Positions 1 through 6,935 of a stretch of 13,550 nucleotides of DNA are shown in pieces. Both the position numbers and the translations under genes were made by a program. The DNA is from DATJGF01 sp035495315 (lineage in GTDB: Bacteria > Verrucomicrobiota > Verrucomicrobiia > Limisphaerales > UBA8199), in NCBI GenBank assembly GCA_035495315.1, contig DATJGF010000082.1:1-13550 (forward strand), written 5' to 3'. Numbering within the stretch: the stretch's first letter is position 1; each line of letters starts with the position of its first letter. Under the pieces are notes generated by a model. The model was given only the letters and a program-made list of their open reading frames with translations, was not told the origin of the DNA and searched no databases.

Positions 1-71
1 GATTTTTCGCACCCAGCGACGCCAAACAGCCAAACACTTGCCAGCAGCCAAATGCCAATTCTTATGCACAT
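1..71 (-). CDS. Lipoprotein, N-terminal fragment (runs off left edge)
   Basis: Reading leftward from an ATG at 71-69 gives a 23-residue open frame to the window edge, MCIRIGIWLLASVWLFGVAG followed by Cys-Glu-Lys. This is a typical bacterial lipoprotein signal peptide: one Arg near the start, a hydrophobic core of about 14 residues, and a lipobox Val-Ala-Gly-Cys with the lipidated Cys at residue 21. The protein would be cleaved by signal peptidase II and anchored in a membrane. The frame stays open upstream of the ATG, but this ATG places the signal peptide correctly. No clear ribosome binding site precedes it. The mature part lies outside the window, so the function is unknown. It has the same orientation as the oxidase gene ending at 268, with a large inverted repeat between them. 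Confidence 0.6.
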   Translation of the reverse strand, partial: MCIRIGIWLLASVWLFGVAGCEK

Positions 72-159
72 AGCCGGAATCTTGTACGAAAAATCAAGGC
101 CTGGGGCAAATCCAATCACCTGACAGTCAGGGATTGAGAGAGACTGAATGCAGGCAGGT

Positions 160-239
160 CTTGGAGTGCACCAGGTGCTCTGGCGCCTTGGGGACTGGAT
201 GTGCGATCGACAACGCCAGAGCACCTGGCGGACTCCAAG
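160..239. repeat. Imperfect inverted repeat, 26-nt arms
   Basis: The left arm 160-185 and right arm 214-239 are reverse complements at 24 of 26 positions, including an uninterrupted 15-bp block CCAGGTGCTCTGGCG / CGCCAGAGCACCTGG. The loop is 28 nt (186-213). The element lies in the gap between the oxidase stop (268) and the start of the partial lipoprotein gene (71), both minus strand. There is no U-run next to either arm, so it is not a standard intrinsic terminator. The form resembles REP/BIME-type interspersed palindromes. A smaller dyad, GCACC-ac-GATGCATC-GGTGC at 248-267, abuts the oxidase stop codon. Confidence 0.8.
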
Positions 240-267
240 ACGCTGGCGCACCACGATGCATCGGTGC

Positions 268-1638
268 TTAGACAAATTTGCCAGGGTTCAGAATACCGTT
301 TGGATCGAGGATATGTTTGATGGTGCGATGCAGCCCGCGCGCTTCTCTCGATACGGCTTTGGGCCACCAGCGCCGCTTGGCCAGACCGATCCCATGTTCG
401 CCTGTAATGGCGCCGTCCCACGCGAGCACCTGCTCGAAGAGCTCATCCAATGCGGCGTCGCTGCGGCGTTTCGCATCTTTGCGGCCGAAATCGACCATAA
501 GATTGGTGTGAATGTTCCCATCGCCGGCATGACCGAAACAAGCCACGGCCAACCCATGCTTTTTCTGCAATTTCTGGGCGAAGTCAAACAGCTCCTCGAG
601 CCGCCCGCGCGGCACGACAATATCCTCGTTAAGTTTGGTCAACCCTGTGTCGCGAAGGGCATAAGAAAACTCGCGACGCACCTGCCATATTTCTTCACAT
701 TTCTCCGAGCCAAATCCAGTCTCAACGAAGAGGGGACGATAGCGCGCCAGCAGGGTTTTGAGCTGCCTGGTCTCGCTACGGACCGACTCGACTTGTCCGT
801 CGAGCTCAATAATCAAGTGTGCTCGGCAGCCATGCAGGCGTTCGCTACGAGTTCGGCGATAAGCGGCTGACAGTGTGAAGGCATCGGCGATTTCCAGCGC
901 GGCGGGAAGAAAACCAGCCGCAAAAATCGCCTGCAACGCCTGAACCGCAGTCGAAGTGGCGCCAAACCCAGCCGCCAGACAGGCACGGTAAGGCGGCAGC
1001 GGCAGCAGCTTCAATGTTGCCTCGGTTACCACCCCCAGCAGCCCTTCGGACCCAACAAAGAGCCGATGCAATTCGAACCCGGTTTTGTTTTTGTGGGTTC
1101 GCCCGCCCAGCCGAACCACTTTGCCGTCGGCGAGGACAACTTCCAGCCCCAGCACATAGTCCCGCGTTACGCCGTACTTAAGACAACGGGGTCCGCCGGC
1201 GTTAGTGGCAATGTTACCGCCAATAAAGCTCTCCTTCCGGCTGGCCGGGTCGGGCGGATAGAATAATCCCTGCCGTTCCACCTCATTCTGCAGGCGCTCG
1301 GTGTTGACCCCGGGCTCGACCACGGCGACGAAATCCGTCCGGCTGATTTCCTTGATGCGGTTCATCCGCGCCAGTGAGAGCACAATCCCGCCCCGGACAG
1401 GAACACACCCACCGACATAACCATGCCCCGCGCCTCGCGGGGTAACTGGGATTTGGTTTCGGTTTGCAAATCGTAGCAACGCCGAGATTGAAGCCGTGCT
1501 GCGCGGGAGCGCGACTGCCTCCGGTTTATGTGAGGCAAACCACTTGTCTCCGGCGTTCTCGGCCAGTAGCGCAGGCTCCAGGCTGAGTTCGCATGGCGGA
1601 AGGAGACGCTGCAATTTTCGTAGCACCGGTGAAGTCAT
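268..1638 (-). CDS. FAD-linked oxidase, GlcD / D-lactate dehydrogenase-like
   Basis: This 456-residue protein has the two-part build of the GlcD/DLD group of VAO-family flavoproteins, which oxidise 2-hydroxy acids such as glycolate or D-lactate and pass electrons to a quinone, cytochrome or partner subunit. An N-terminal PCMH-type FAD-binding domain spans about residues 35-215, with TPRGAGHGYVGG (66-77), GGNIATNAGGP (140-150) and FVGSEGLLGVVTEATL (194-209). A C-terminal FAD-oxidase domain spans about 220-456 and carries FGHAGDGNIHTN (368-379), ITGEHGIGLAKRRW (411-424) and the closing LDPNGILNPGKF. Length is normal for the family. There is no iron-sulfur domain and no neighbouring glcE or glcF, so it may act alone or with partners elsewhere. 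The ATG at 1638 has no obvious Shine-Dalgarno. Substrate cannot be decided between glycolate, D-lactate and related 2-hydroxy acids. Confidence 0.88.
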   Translation of the reverse strand: MTSPVLRKLQRLLPPCELSLEPALLAENAGDKWFASHKPEAVALPRSTASISALLRFANRNQIPVTPRGAGHGYVGGCVPVRGGIVLSLARMNRIKEISRTDFVAVVEPGVNTERLQNEVERQGLFYPPDPASRKESFIGGNIATNAGGPRCLKYGVTRDYVLGLEVVLADGKVVRLGGRTHKNKTGFELHRLFVGSEGLLGVVTEATLKLLPLPPYRACLAAGFGATSTAVQALQAIFAAGFLPAALEIADAFTLSAAYRRTRSERLHGCRAHLIIELDGQVESVRSETRQLKTLLARYRPLFVETGFGSEKCEEIWQVRREFSYALRDTGLTKLNEDIVVPRGRLEELFDFAQKLQKKHGLAVACFGHAGDGNIHTNLMVDFGRKDAKRRSDAALDELFEQVLAWDGAITGEHGIGLAKRRWWPKAVSREARGLHRTIKHILDPNGILNPGKFV

Positions 1639-1690
1639 TCTGAATTCGAAATGGGAGTGCGAAATCCTAATCGAAGGTGAATTAAAACAT

Positions 1691-1722
1691 GGGGTTAGGC
1701 TCGAAATGAGCGACTAAACCCC
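1691..1722 (-). terminator. Bulged hairpin, possible terminator of the mla-yacL operon
   Basis: A hairpin can form between GGGGTTAGGCTC (1691-1702) and GAGCGACTAAACCCC (1708-1722), with bulges in the middle of the stem. Read on the minus strand it follows the DUF2007-like gene and precedes the oxidase, and the bases after it (ATGTTTTAATTC) are T-rich but interrupted. It could be a weak terminator for the operon ending at 1910, or a repeat remnant. The rest of the 1639-1909 gap holds the short direct repeat described separately and no convincing gene. Confidence 0.35.
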
Positions 1723-1759
1723 GGAGTTGTGAAAGGCTCAGAGAATAAAAGCGCTGAAA

Positions 1760-1785
1760 TCTCTGCGGCTTTCGCGTCTCTGCGG
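1760..1785. repeat. Direct repeat of TCTCTGCGG (CCGCAGAGA), 17-nt spacing
   Basis: TCTCTGCGG occurs at 1760-1768 and again at 1777-1785, 17 nt apart. On the minus strand this reads AACCGCAGAGACGC then CCGCAGAGA, the style of short-period CGCAGAGA intergenic repeat that I recall from many unrelated environmental bacteria. It lies in the gap between the DUF2007-like gene and the oxidase. It has no evident coding function. Confidence 0.5.
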
Positions 1786-1909
1786 TTAAACAGGGGACCT
1801 CAAGAAGCCTTCCAGTCCAAGAACACGGGCTCGGGTCTATTAGTGTAAGTTCCTGGTTTAGAATTATCTGCATCTTGCACACGTTCGACGAAGGCGGCGG
1901 CGAAACAGC

Positions 1910-2155
1910 TCAACTAGCCTCATCCTCCCCAGGTTCCTCCACTGGTTCGCTCTTCTCCAAAAACTCCTTGGCTTCGGCGGCTTCCTCGGCCGGCACTTGC
2001 ACCAGAATCCCGCCGGCGGCTAGCGCATACCCGTCCAGACTTAACGCCGACAGCTCGTTGGTAACGACGGCATGAAAGCCAGCAGCCTCCAAACGCGAGC
2101 GCGCCAGTTGGGCATCCGCCGGATTAAAAGCCGTCTGAATGGTTACAAGAGGCAT
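1910..2155 (-). CDS. DUF2007-like small protein (putative signal-transducing protein)
   Basis: An 81-residue protein starting at the ATG 2155-2153. Residues 1-60 have the layout of the DUF2007 family: a beta strand (VTIQTAF), a helix (NPADAQLARSRLEAAGF), then strands around HAVVTNE and GGILVQVP. The usual family signature of a helix followed by LEAAGhxA is present. Family members are small ferredoxin-fold-like domains labelled putative signal transducers, with no proven biochemical role. The tail (residues 57-81) is highly acidic and probably disordered. A longer frame exists upstream to 2530, but it overlaps the PIN-TRAM gene and has no domain support, so the internal start is preferred. No strong ribosome binding site is visible. 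It lies 94 nt after the PIN-TRAM gene and is probably the last gene of that operon. Confidence 0.72.
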   Translation of the reverse strand: MPLVTIQTAFNPADAQLARSRLEAAGFHAVVTNELSALSLDGYALAAGGILVQVPAEEAAEAKEFLEKSEPVEEPGEDEAS

Positions 2156-2249
2156 ACGGGAAGTTCCGAAAATCCAAAGGTCGAAGTGAGAAATAGGTTC
2201 AAATCTTTGCGCAATTTGTGTTCTTTTATAGCCATCATTTTTTATCCCA

Positions 2250-3305
2250 TTAAGTCTCTTGGTGCTCTTTGGGAGCCGGCTCCGGCGGGCGCGAGTCGGG
2301 CGCGTGTTTAAAATCGGCAAAGATGATGATCCCAGCGCCGGTTTGATGCAGGGTCTGAACTTCGGCATCGACCTGGTGCCCGACATACGGCTGCGCATGG
2401 TTGACCACCACCATTGTCCCATCGGGCAAATAGCCGACTCCCTGGCCCTTATCTTTACCCTCGCGCACAATCCGCAGCGACAACGTCTCGCCCGGGAGCA
2501 GCACCGCGCGCATCGATTTGGCCAGGTCATGCAGGTTCACATAATTGACCGACTGCAACTCGGCGATTTTGCCGAGATTGTAATCATTCGTGTACAACTT
2601 GGCGCGTAAATTGCGCGCCAAGCGCACCAACTTGGTGTCGACCTCCTTCTCGTCGGGAAAATCGCCGTCATGAATCTTCACCTCATTGCGCATGTTGCGC
2701 TGAATGCGGTTCAACATTTCGAGGCCGCGTCGCCCGCGGGCGCGTTTTAACGGGTCGGCCGAATCGGCGATTTGCTGCAATTCCTTCAGGACAAAGCGCG
2801 GCACGACAATCAGCCCTTCGATGAAGTTCGCCTCAATGAGGTCGGCGATCCGCCCGTCAATGATAGCGCTCGTATCCAGGAGCAGAAGATTGTCGGGCTT
2901 GTTCTGTGGGGCAAAGCGAACATACGGTATAATCAACGAGAAATCTTCCTTGTTGCTGCGCATCGCCAGCACGATGCCAATATAACCGAAACTCAGGAAT
3001 AAGCCGAGCCGGATTAACCAGCGAGTCACCTCGTCGGTCTTGTCGAACAAGCCCGAATGATCGATCAGGAGGGCGACCACCGATCCGAGCAACAGGCCAA
3101 AGGTCGTCGCCGAAAATGCGCGCAAGGAAAACCCCTTCAGCATTTCGTCGATCGCAATCATCAGCCAGCCGAAACCGAACCCGACGACCAGCCCGATCAT
3201 CCAACTGTAAGGAGAGACGACAAACTCTTCGCGCACCTGGCTGACGGCGAACCCAGCCACAGTGCACATGCACAGGAAGAGGATGCGAATAACCCAAAGT
3301 GCCAT
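2250..3305 (-). CDS. Membrane-anchored PIN-TRAM domain protein (YacL-like)
   Basis: This 351-residue protein matches the architecture of Bacillus YacL and related proteins (about 360 aa). Four N-terminal membrane segments lie near residues 4-22, 34-52, 64-82 and 97-115. A PIN nuclease domain follows at about 139-265, with LLLDTSAIIDGRIADL (141-156), Glu175 in VLKELQQIAD, Asp223 in VDTKLVRLAR and TNDYNLGKIA (239-248). These supply the acidic residues expected of a metal-dependent RNase active site. A TRAM RNA-binding domain covers about 270-332 (PGETLSLRIV to GAGIIIFADF). The combination suggests a membrane-tethered ribonuclease or RNA-binding protein whose target is unknown. The C-terminal 20 residues are proline- and charge-rich. 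It starts 19 nt after the mlaD stop, so co-transcription with the Mla genes is likely. Confidence 0.9.
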   Translation of the reverse strand: MALWVIRILFLCMCTVAGFAVSQVREEFVVSPYSWMIGLVVGFGFGWLMIAIDEMLKGFSLRAFSATTFGLLLGSVVALLIDHSGLFDKTDEVTRWLIRLGLFLSFGYIGIVLAMRSNKEDFSLIIPYVRFAPQNKPDNLLLLDTSAIIDGRIADLIEANFIEGLIVVPRFVLKELQQIADSADPLKRARGRRGLEMLNRIQRNMRNEVKIHDGDFPDEKEVDTKLVRLARNLRAKLYTNDYNLGKIAELQSVNYVNLHDLAKSMRAVLLPGETLSLRIVREGKDKGQGVGYLPDGTMVVVNHAQPYVGHQVDAEVQTLHQTGAGIIIFADFKHAPDSRPPEPAPKEHQET

Positions 3306-3324
3306 AGCTCAGAAGCCTCGAGCG

Positions 3325-4320
3325 TCAGTCATTTGGATTCTTTGGGCTCGTGAGTTGGCGCGGACCCGTTGAAGCTGACGCCTGCTTCGGTGTTTTATGT
3401 TGCCACAGGACCCCCCACAATCCAAGCCGATTCAGGTTGCTGGTGGTAATGCTCAAGTTTTGGGTGATTTCCTTCAAATCGCCTCCGATCTGCTCATTTT
3501 TGAGCAACGTACCGGCAAGGCCTTTCCCAGCCTGGACTCCTTCCATCGCGGACTTCAAGATCGCACTGGAGGCTTCGATGTTCTTGACCGACTCATTAAT
3601 CGAAGGGGTATTGCTAGTCAGGACACCATTCAATTGACCGGCAAATCGGATCAGTTGATCCGAGAAGATCGTGAGATTGGTTCCGGTCCCGGCCAGCGCG
3701 TTGGCATTGGTGCTGATCAGCGCGTCAATACTGGTGACTACTCCGACGGCCCGCTCGGAAGCGGCGCGCAAGTTGGCTGCCGAGACCGAAAGGTTTGTCA
3801 ATGTCTCGCGATTCAGCAAATAGCGTCGCACATCCATCAGTGTCTCATTGAGCCGTTGCGCCGTCTCATCTATTCGCTTCACAAAACCGGTCGCCGAACG
3901 TGCCACCTCCAGCATATTAAAGGGCGCCTCGGCGCGAGCCACATCCCCATTGCGAAATACCGGCCCTTCATTTTCCTGGGGCACCATCGCAACATACTGA
4001 TCCCCCAGAAAGCCTGATTGCTCGATATAAAACTGCGCCGTCTTGTAGACTCTGTACTCGTTGTAAATTCTCAGGGTGATGGTGACGAATTTCCCGGTCG
4101 GCGCCAGACGGATATCCGATACGGTCCCAATCTGCACGCCGGACATCAACACCTGGGCGCGAGGTTTAAGGCTGCCGGCGGTATCACACCGCAGGTAAAT
4201 CTCGTAGGTAGAGCGCAACAAGGTCAGCCCCTTGCTGAACTCGAGCAGCAACCCGGCCAGCAGCACCAGCCCAATCAGGACGAACAAACCGACTTTCCAT
4301 TGCAGACGCGATTGGTTCAT
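3325..4320 (-). CDS. mlaD: MlaD-family MCE domain protein
   Basis: A 331-residue substrate-binding component of an Mla-type lipid transporter. A short cytoplasmic start and one membrane segment (about residues 9-28, VGLFVLIGLVLLAGLLLEF) anchor it in the inner membrane. The MCE domain follows at about 38-115, including VLMSGVQIGTVSDIRL (57-72) and FLGDQYVAM (104-112). MCE proteins form hexameric rings on the permease that hold phospholipid. The C-terminal 200 residues are mostly helical and low in complexity (repeated Asn, Ser, Thr, Leu and Ala), with a GKGLAGTLLKNEQIGGDL motif (265-282). They make the protein much longer than E. coli MlaD (about 180 aa) and closer to long MCE proteins of other phyla. 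The start lies 4 nt after the mlaF stop. An AAGGA sits about 14 nt upstream. Confidence 0.9.
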   Translation of the reverse strand: MNQSRLQWKVGLFVLIGLVLLAGLLLEFSKGLTLLRSTYEIYLRCDTAGSLKPRAQVLMSGVQIGTVSDIRLAPTGKFVTITLRIYNEYRVYKTAQFYIEQSGFLGDQYVAMVPQENEGPVFRNGDVARAEAPFNMLEVARSATGFVKRIDETAQRLNETLMDVRRYLLNRETLTNLSVSAANLRAASERAVGVVTSIDALISTNANALAGTGTNLTIFSDQLIRFAGQLNGVLTSNTPSINESVKNIEASSAILKSAMEGVQAGKGLAGTLLKNEQIGGDLKEITQNLSITTSNLNRLGLWGVLWQHKTPKQASASTGPRQLTSPKNPND

Positions 4321-4324
4321 AGCA

Positions 4325-5068
4325 TCAGTTCAATTCCTTAACGTCGGATACGCCTTCGACAAATTGCCGGACCACCGGATCTTGTGATTGAAAGATCTGG
4401 TCGGCCGTCCCGGCGGCGTAAATCCGTTTGTCATGCAGCATTAAGATTCGCTGTCCCAGCCGCCGCGCGCTCCGCATGTCATGGGTTACCACGACTGAGG
4501 TGACATCCAGCCGATCTCTCACCCGCAAGATCAGTTTATCGATGCTATCCGAGGCGATCGGATCCAGGCCCGTCGTGGGTTCGTCATAAAGCACAATTTC
4601 CGGCTGATACACGATCGCCCGAGCCAGCCCTACGCGTTTTCTCATGCCGCCGGATAATTCCGAAGGGTTCTTATCCTCGATCCCCGGCAGGTCGACCAAT
4701 TCCAAAACATGCGCGACTCTTTTGGCGATTTCTTCTTCCGGCAACGAACGATCGCGCCGGAAGGCAAACGCGATGTTTTCTTTAACACTCAGTGAATCAA
4801 ACAAGGCGGCGCCCTGAAACAGCATGCCAAACTTCCGCCGAACCCGCAGTAACTGCCGTTCATTCATGGCGACGATATTTTCTCCCTCGATCAGCACCTC
4901 GCCGGCGTCCGGCTGCAACAACGCGATCAAGTGTTTGAGCAGAACGCTCTTGCCCCCGCCGCTGCGACCGATGATCACGACCGATTCGCCCTTCTCGATG
5001 CTGAAGCTGACACCATCCAGCACCTTTTGCTTCCCAAAACTTTTTTCGAGATCTTTCACTTCAATCAT
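4325..5068 (-). CDS. mlaF: Mla-type ABC transporter ATP-binding protein
   Basis: A 247-residue ABC ATPase that would power lipid movement by the MlaE permease. All nucleotide-binding elements are intact: Walker A GRSGGGKS (34-41), Q-loop FQG with Gln85, signature LSGGMRKRVGLARA (138-151), Walker B IVLYDEPTTGLDP (158-170) and switch His196 in VVVTHDM. The GGMRKRV form of the signature and the extended C-terminal end (VVRQFVEGVSD) are typical of MlaF/Ttg2A proteins. It is sandwiched between mlaE (4-nt gap) and mlaD (4-nt gap), which strongly supports one operon and one complex. No clear ribosome binding site precedes the ATG, so translational coupling to mlaE is likely. Confidence 0.94.
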   Translation of the reverse strand: MIEVKDLEKSFGKQKVLDGVSFSIEKGESVVIIGRSGGGKSVLLKHLIALLQPDAGEVLIEGENIVAMNERQLLRVRRKFGMLFQGAALFDSLSVKENIAFAFRRDRSLPEEEIAKRVAHVLELVDLPGIEDKNPSELSGGMRKRVGLARAIVYQPEIVLYDEPTTGLDPIASDSIDKLILRVRDRLDVTSVVVTHDMRSARRLGQRILMLHDKRIYAAGTADQIFQSQDPVVRQFVEGVSDVKELN

Positions 5069-5072
5069 AAGT

Positions 5073-5849
5073 TCAAAACGTGTGAAAGATTTTACCGAGA
5101 ACGAGTGTCAGGAAAAAATTCGTGATTAAGATAGTGATCGAAGAATAAACGACGGCTTCGGTCGTCGCGCGGCCGACGCCCTGGGCGCCTTCGCCGCAAA
5201 ATAATCCTTTGTAACACCCGACGATAGCGACGATGCCTCCGAAGATGACAGCTTTGATGAGCCCGATCGCGACGTCGATCGTGCCCGTATATTTCACCAT
5301 GTTGTACCAGGAATAGGCGGAGTCGATCCCGTACAAATAAACGGCGACGACATAACCGGCCCCAATACCGATAGCGATCGATTCTGCGGTTAGCAGGGGC
5401 AGGGCAGCATGCAAGGCTAGCAGCCGCGGAACCACCAGGTAATCCACCGGGTGCGTCGCCAGGGTCCTGAGCGCATCGATCTGCTCAGTGACCCGCATCG
5501 TTCCCAACTCGGCCGCAATCGCGGCCCCTACCCGGCCCGCGACCATCAACCCGGTCAGGACCGGCCCCAATTCGCTGCACATCGAGACACTCACGACGGC
5601 CAAGGTCGCCGTATCCATTCGGACCTTATGAAATTGCAGATAGGTTTGCGCGGCCAGGACCATCCCGGTGAACGCCCCAGTGATCAGGACCACGGACTGG
5701 GATTTCACTCCGACAAAATAGATTTGGAACAGCAAGTCACGCCAGGCCACCTTGAAAGTCAACAGCGACGCAATTGCGTCCTTGGTCAGGAAAGTCAACC
5801 GACCCAGACCTTCCAACCATTCGGAAACCCACTGACCCCAGAAACTCAT
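5073..5849 (-). CDS. mlaE: Mla-type ABC transporter permease
   Basis: A 258-residue integral membrane protein of the MlaE/DUF140 permease family. It shows the family core SELGPVLTGLMVAGRVGAAI (92-111) followed by AAELGTMRVTEQIDALRTL (112-130), and the hydrophobic segments near 52-70, 82-105, 140-170, 195-212 and 233-252. The late GCYKGLFCGEGAQGVGRATT stretch (211-230) also matches. In the complex it forms the transmembrane dimer bound by the ATPase and by the MCE ring. It is the first gene of the leftward operon mlaE-mlaF-mlaD-PIN/TRAM-DUF2007. The promoter should lie in the divergent gap 5850-6062, but no confident -35/-10 pair is visible there. Confidence 0.93.
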   Translation of the reverse strand: MSFWGQWVSEWLEGLGRLTFLTKDAIASLLTFKVAWRDLLFQIYFVGVKSQSVVLITGAFTGMVLAAQTYLQFHKVRMDTATLAVVSVSMCSELGPVLTGLMVAGRVGAAIAAELGTMRVTEQIDALRTLATHPVDYLVVPRLLALHAALPLLTAESIAIGIGAGYVVAVYLYGIDSAYSWYNMVKYTGTIDVAIGLIKAVIFGGIVAIVGCYKGLFCGEGAQGVGRATTEAVVYSSITILITNFFLTLVLGKIFHTF

Positions 5850-5920
5850 AGGCGCGGCAAGCTAACAGAGGGCACCGTGATTGGCTAGGGGGAGTGTAGG
5901 AGACTGGGCGTTGTAAAACC

Positions 5921-5994
5921 TAAAACGTGAAACGTAAGACGTAAAAAGATGCCGCACACCCGACGACCTGTTACGTTTTACGTTTTACGTTTTA
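5921..5994. repeat. 24-bp hairpin built of ACGTTTT/ACGTAAA heptamers
   Basis: The left arm 5921-5944 (TAAAACGTGAAACGTAAGAC then GTAA) pairs with the right arm 5971-5994, which is made of tandem 7-nt units TTACGTT. Pairing is 22 of 24, and the two mismatches become G-U pairs if the plus strand is transcribed. The loop is 26 nt (5945-5970). The flanks continue the pattern (TGTAAAACC at 5912-5920; CTTTCAGGTTTCAGG at 5996-6010). It lies in the divergent gap between mlaE and the metallophosphoesterase gene, where both promoters should be. It could be an interspersed repeat or a structured leader of the phosphoesterase transcript. Confidence 0.8.
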
Positions 5995-6062
5995 CCTTTC
6001 AGGTTTCAGGTCCATATTTCAGTTATGGCTGCTCCGAGGCATCCGCAGGCGGCACGTGATAG

Positions 6063-6845
6063 ATGAACTTCAAAAAGCTCAGCCGACGCAGCTTTCTATT
6101 GGCGTCGCTCGGCGCGGCCGTCCCGCTGATGACGGTCGCCGATGCGAAGTGGTTCGAACCTTCCTGGATTAAAATCCATCGAGTGCGACTTAGCTCCGGG
6201 CGGCCGAAGCACCGCCTGGTTCAGCTTACGGACATTCACCACAAGGGTGATCGCACTTATCTGAGTCGGATCGTTAAAAAGACCAATGCACTCTCGCCCG
6301 ACTTCGTCTGTTTCACCGGCGACCTAATTGAGGAGGGAAAATTCCTGCCGGAAGCGCTGGAACTGCTCGCACAGATTAAATGTCCGATGTATGGAGTGCC
6401 GGGGAATCACGACTTTTGGAGCAAAGCGCCTTTCGATGGCATTATTAAATGCTTTGCCGCGAGCGGCGGCGCCTGGCTCATGGACGAGCACTTAGTTACG
6501 CCCGACGGGAAGTTCTCGATTCTCGGAGCAGCCTGGTTGAGTCCAAAACGACCACCGCTGAGGCCGACCCCGACTACGAAAAATATCTTCATGATGCATT
6601 ACCCTGCGTGGATCGACAAACTGGAGGATCATCGATTCGATCTGATTCTTGCCGGCCATTCGCATGGAGGCCAGGTCCGTCTGCCCATTTATGGTCCGCT
6701 CATCCTGCCGTTTGGTGTAGGCCGTTATGACCTCGGAATGTTTCACACACCTGCGGGGCCTCTCTATGTCAGCGCTGGGTTAGGCTGGTATCCGGTGCCA
6801 ATCCGCTTTAATTGCCGGCCCGAGATTACAGTCTTCGAAATTTAA
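6063..6845 (+). CDS. Tat-exported calcineurin-like metallophosphoesterase (YkuE/YaeI type)
   Basis: A 260-residue protein opening with a twin-arginine signal, LSRRSFLLASLGAAVPL (6-22), so it is probably exported folded to the periplasm or membrane face. The metallophosphoesterase core has all the metal-site motifs: LTDIHH with Asp57 and His59, FTGDL with Asp87, GVPGNHDFW with Asn115 and His116, MMHYP with His179, and LAGHSHGGQ with His199 and His201. The ending GLGWYPVPIRFNCRPEI (239-255) is typical of the YkuE/YaeI branch, which hydrolyses phosphodiesters of uncertain natural substrate, in some members possibly lipid-linked. Length is normal. The ATG was chosen because it gives a complete Tat signal; the ribosome binding site is weak (AGGCGG about 11 nt upstream). 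It is followed 90 nt later by recG on the same strand. Confidence 0.9.
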   Translation: MNFKKLSRRSFLLASLGAAVPLMTVADAKWFEPSWIKIHRVRLSSGRPKHRLVQLTDIHHKGDRTYLSRIVKKTNALSPDFVCFTGDLIEEGKFLPEALELLAQIKCPMYGVPGNHDFWSKAPFDGIIKCFAASGGAWLMDEHLVTPDGKFSILGAAWLSPKRPPLRPTPTTKNIFMMHYPAWIDKLEDHRFDLILAGHSHGGQVRLPIYGPLILPFGVGRYDLGMFHTPAGPLYVSAGLGWYPVPIRFNCRPEITVFEI

Positions 6846-6935
6846 AAAATGTTCGGGTTTCGATCCTCGGCGTTCCGATTCGGGTAATCATTTCTCGCTT
6901 CGAATTCGCCGACTTCGATTGTAATTTGTCACGGG

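Noticed and set aside
148..870. 240-aa plus-strand open frame
   Set aside because: It lies mostly antisense to the FAD-linked oxidase, whose frame carries clear motifs. The plus-strand product shows no domain and starts inside an inverted repeat.
1682..1882. 66-aa minus-strand frame upstream of the oxidase
   Set aside because: It reads through the bulged hairpin and the CCGCAGAGA repeat, has no domain or ribosome binding site, and looks like repeat translated by chance.
2225..2230. TATAAA (minus strand) as a -10 box for the DUF2007-like gene
   Set aside because: The best -35 at a 17-nt spacing is TTAATG, a poor match, and the gene is easily explained as the last member of the operon.
2156..2530. 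Upstream extension of the DUF2007-like frame to 206 aa
   Set aside because: Most of the extension overlaps the 3' end of the PIN-TRAM gene in another frame and is Arg/Cys-rich without domain character. The internal ATG at 2155 fits the family start.
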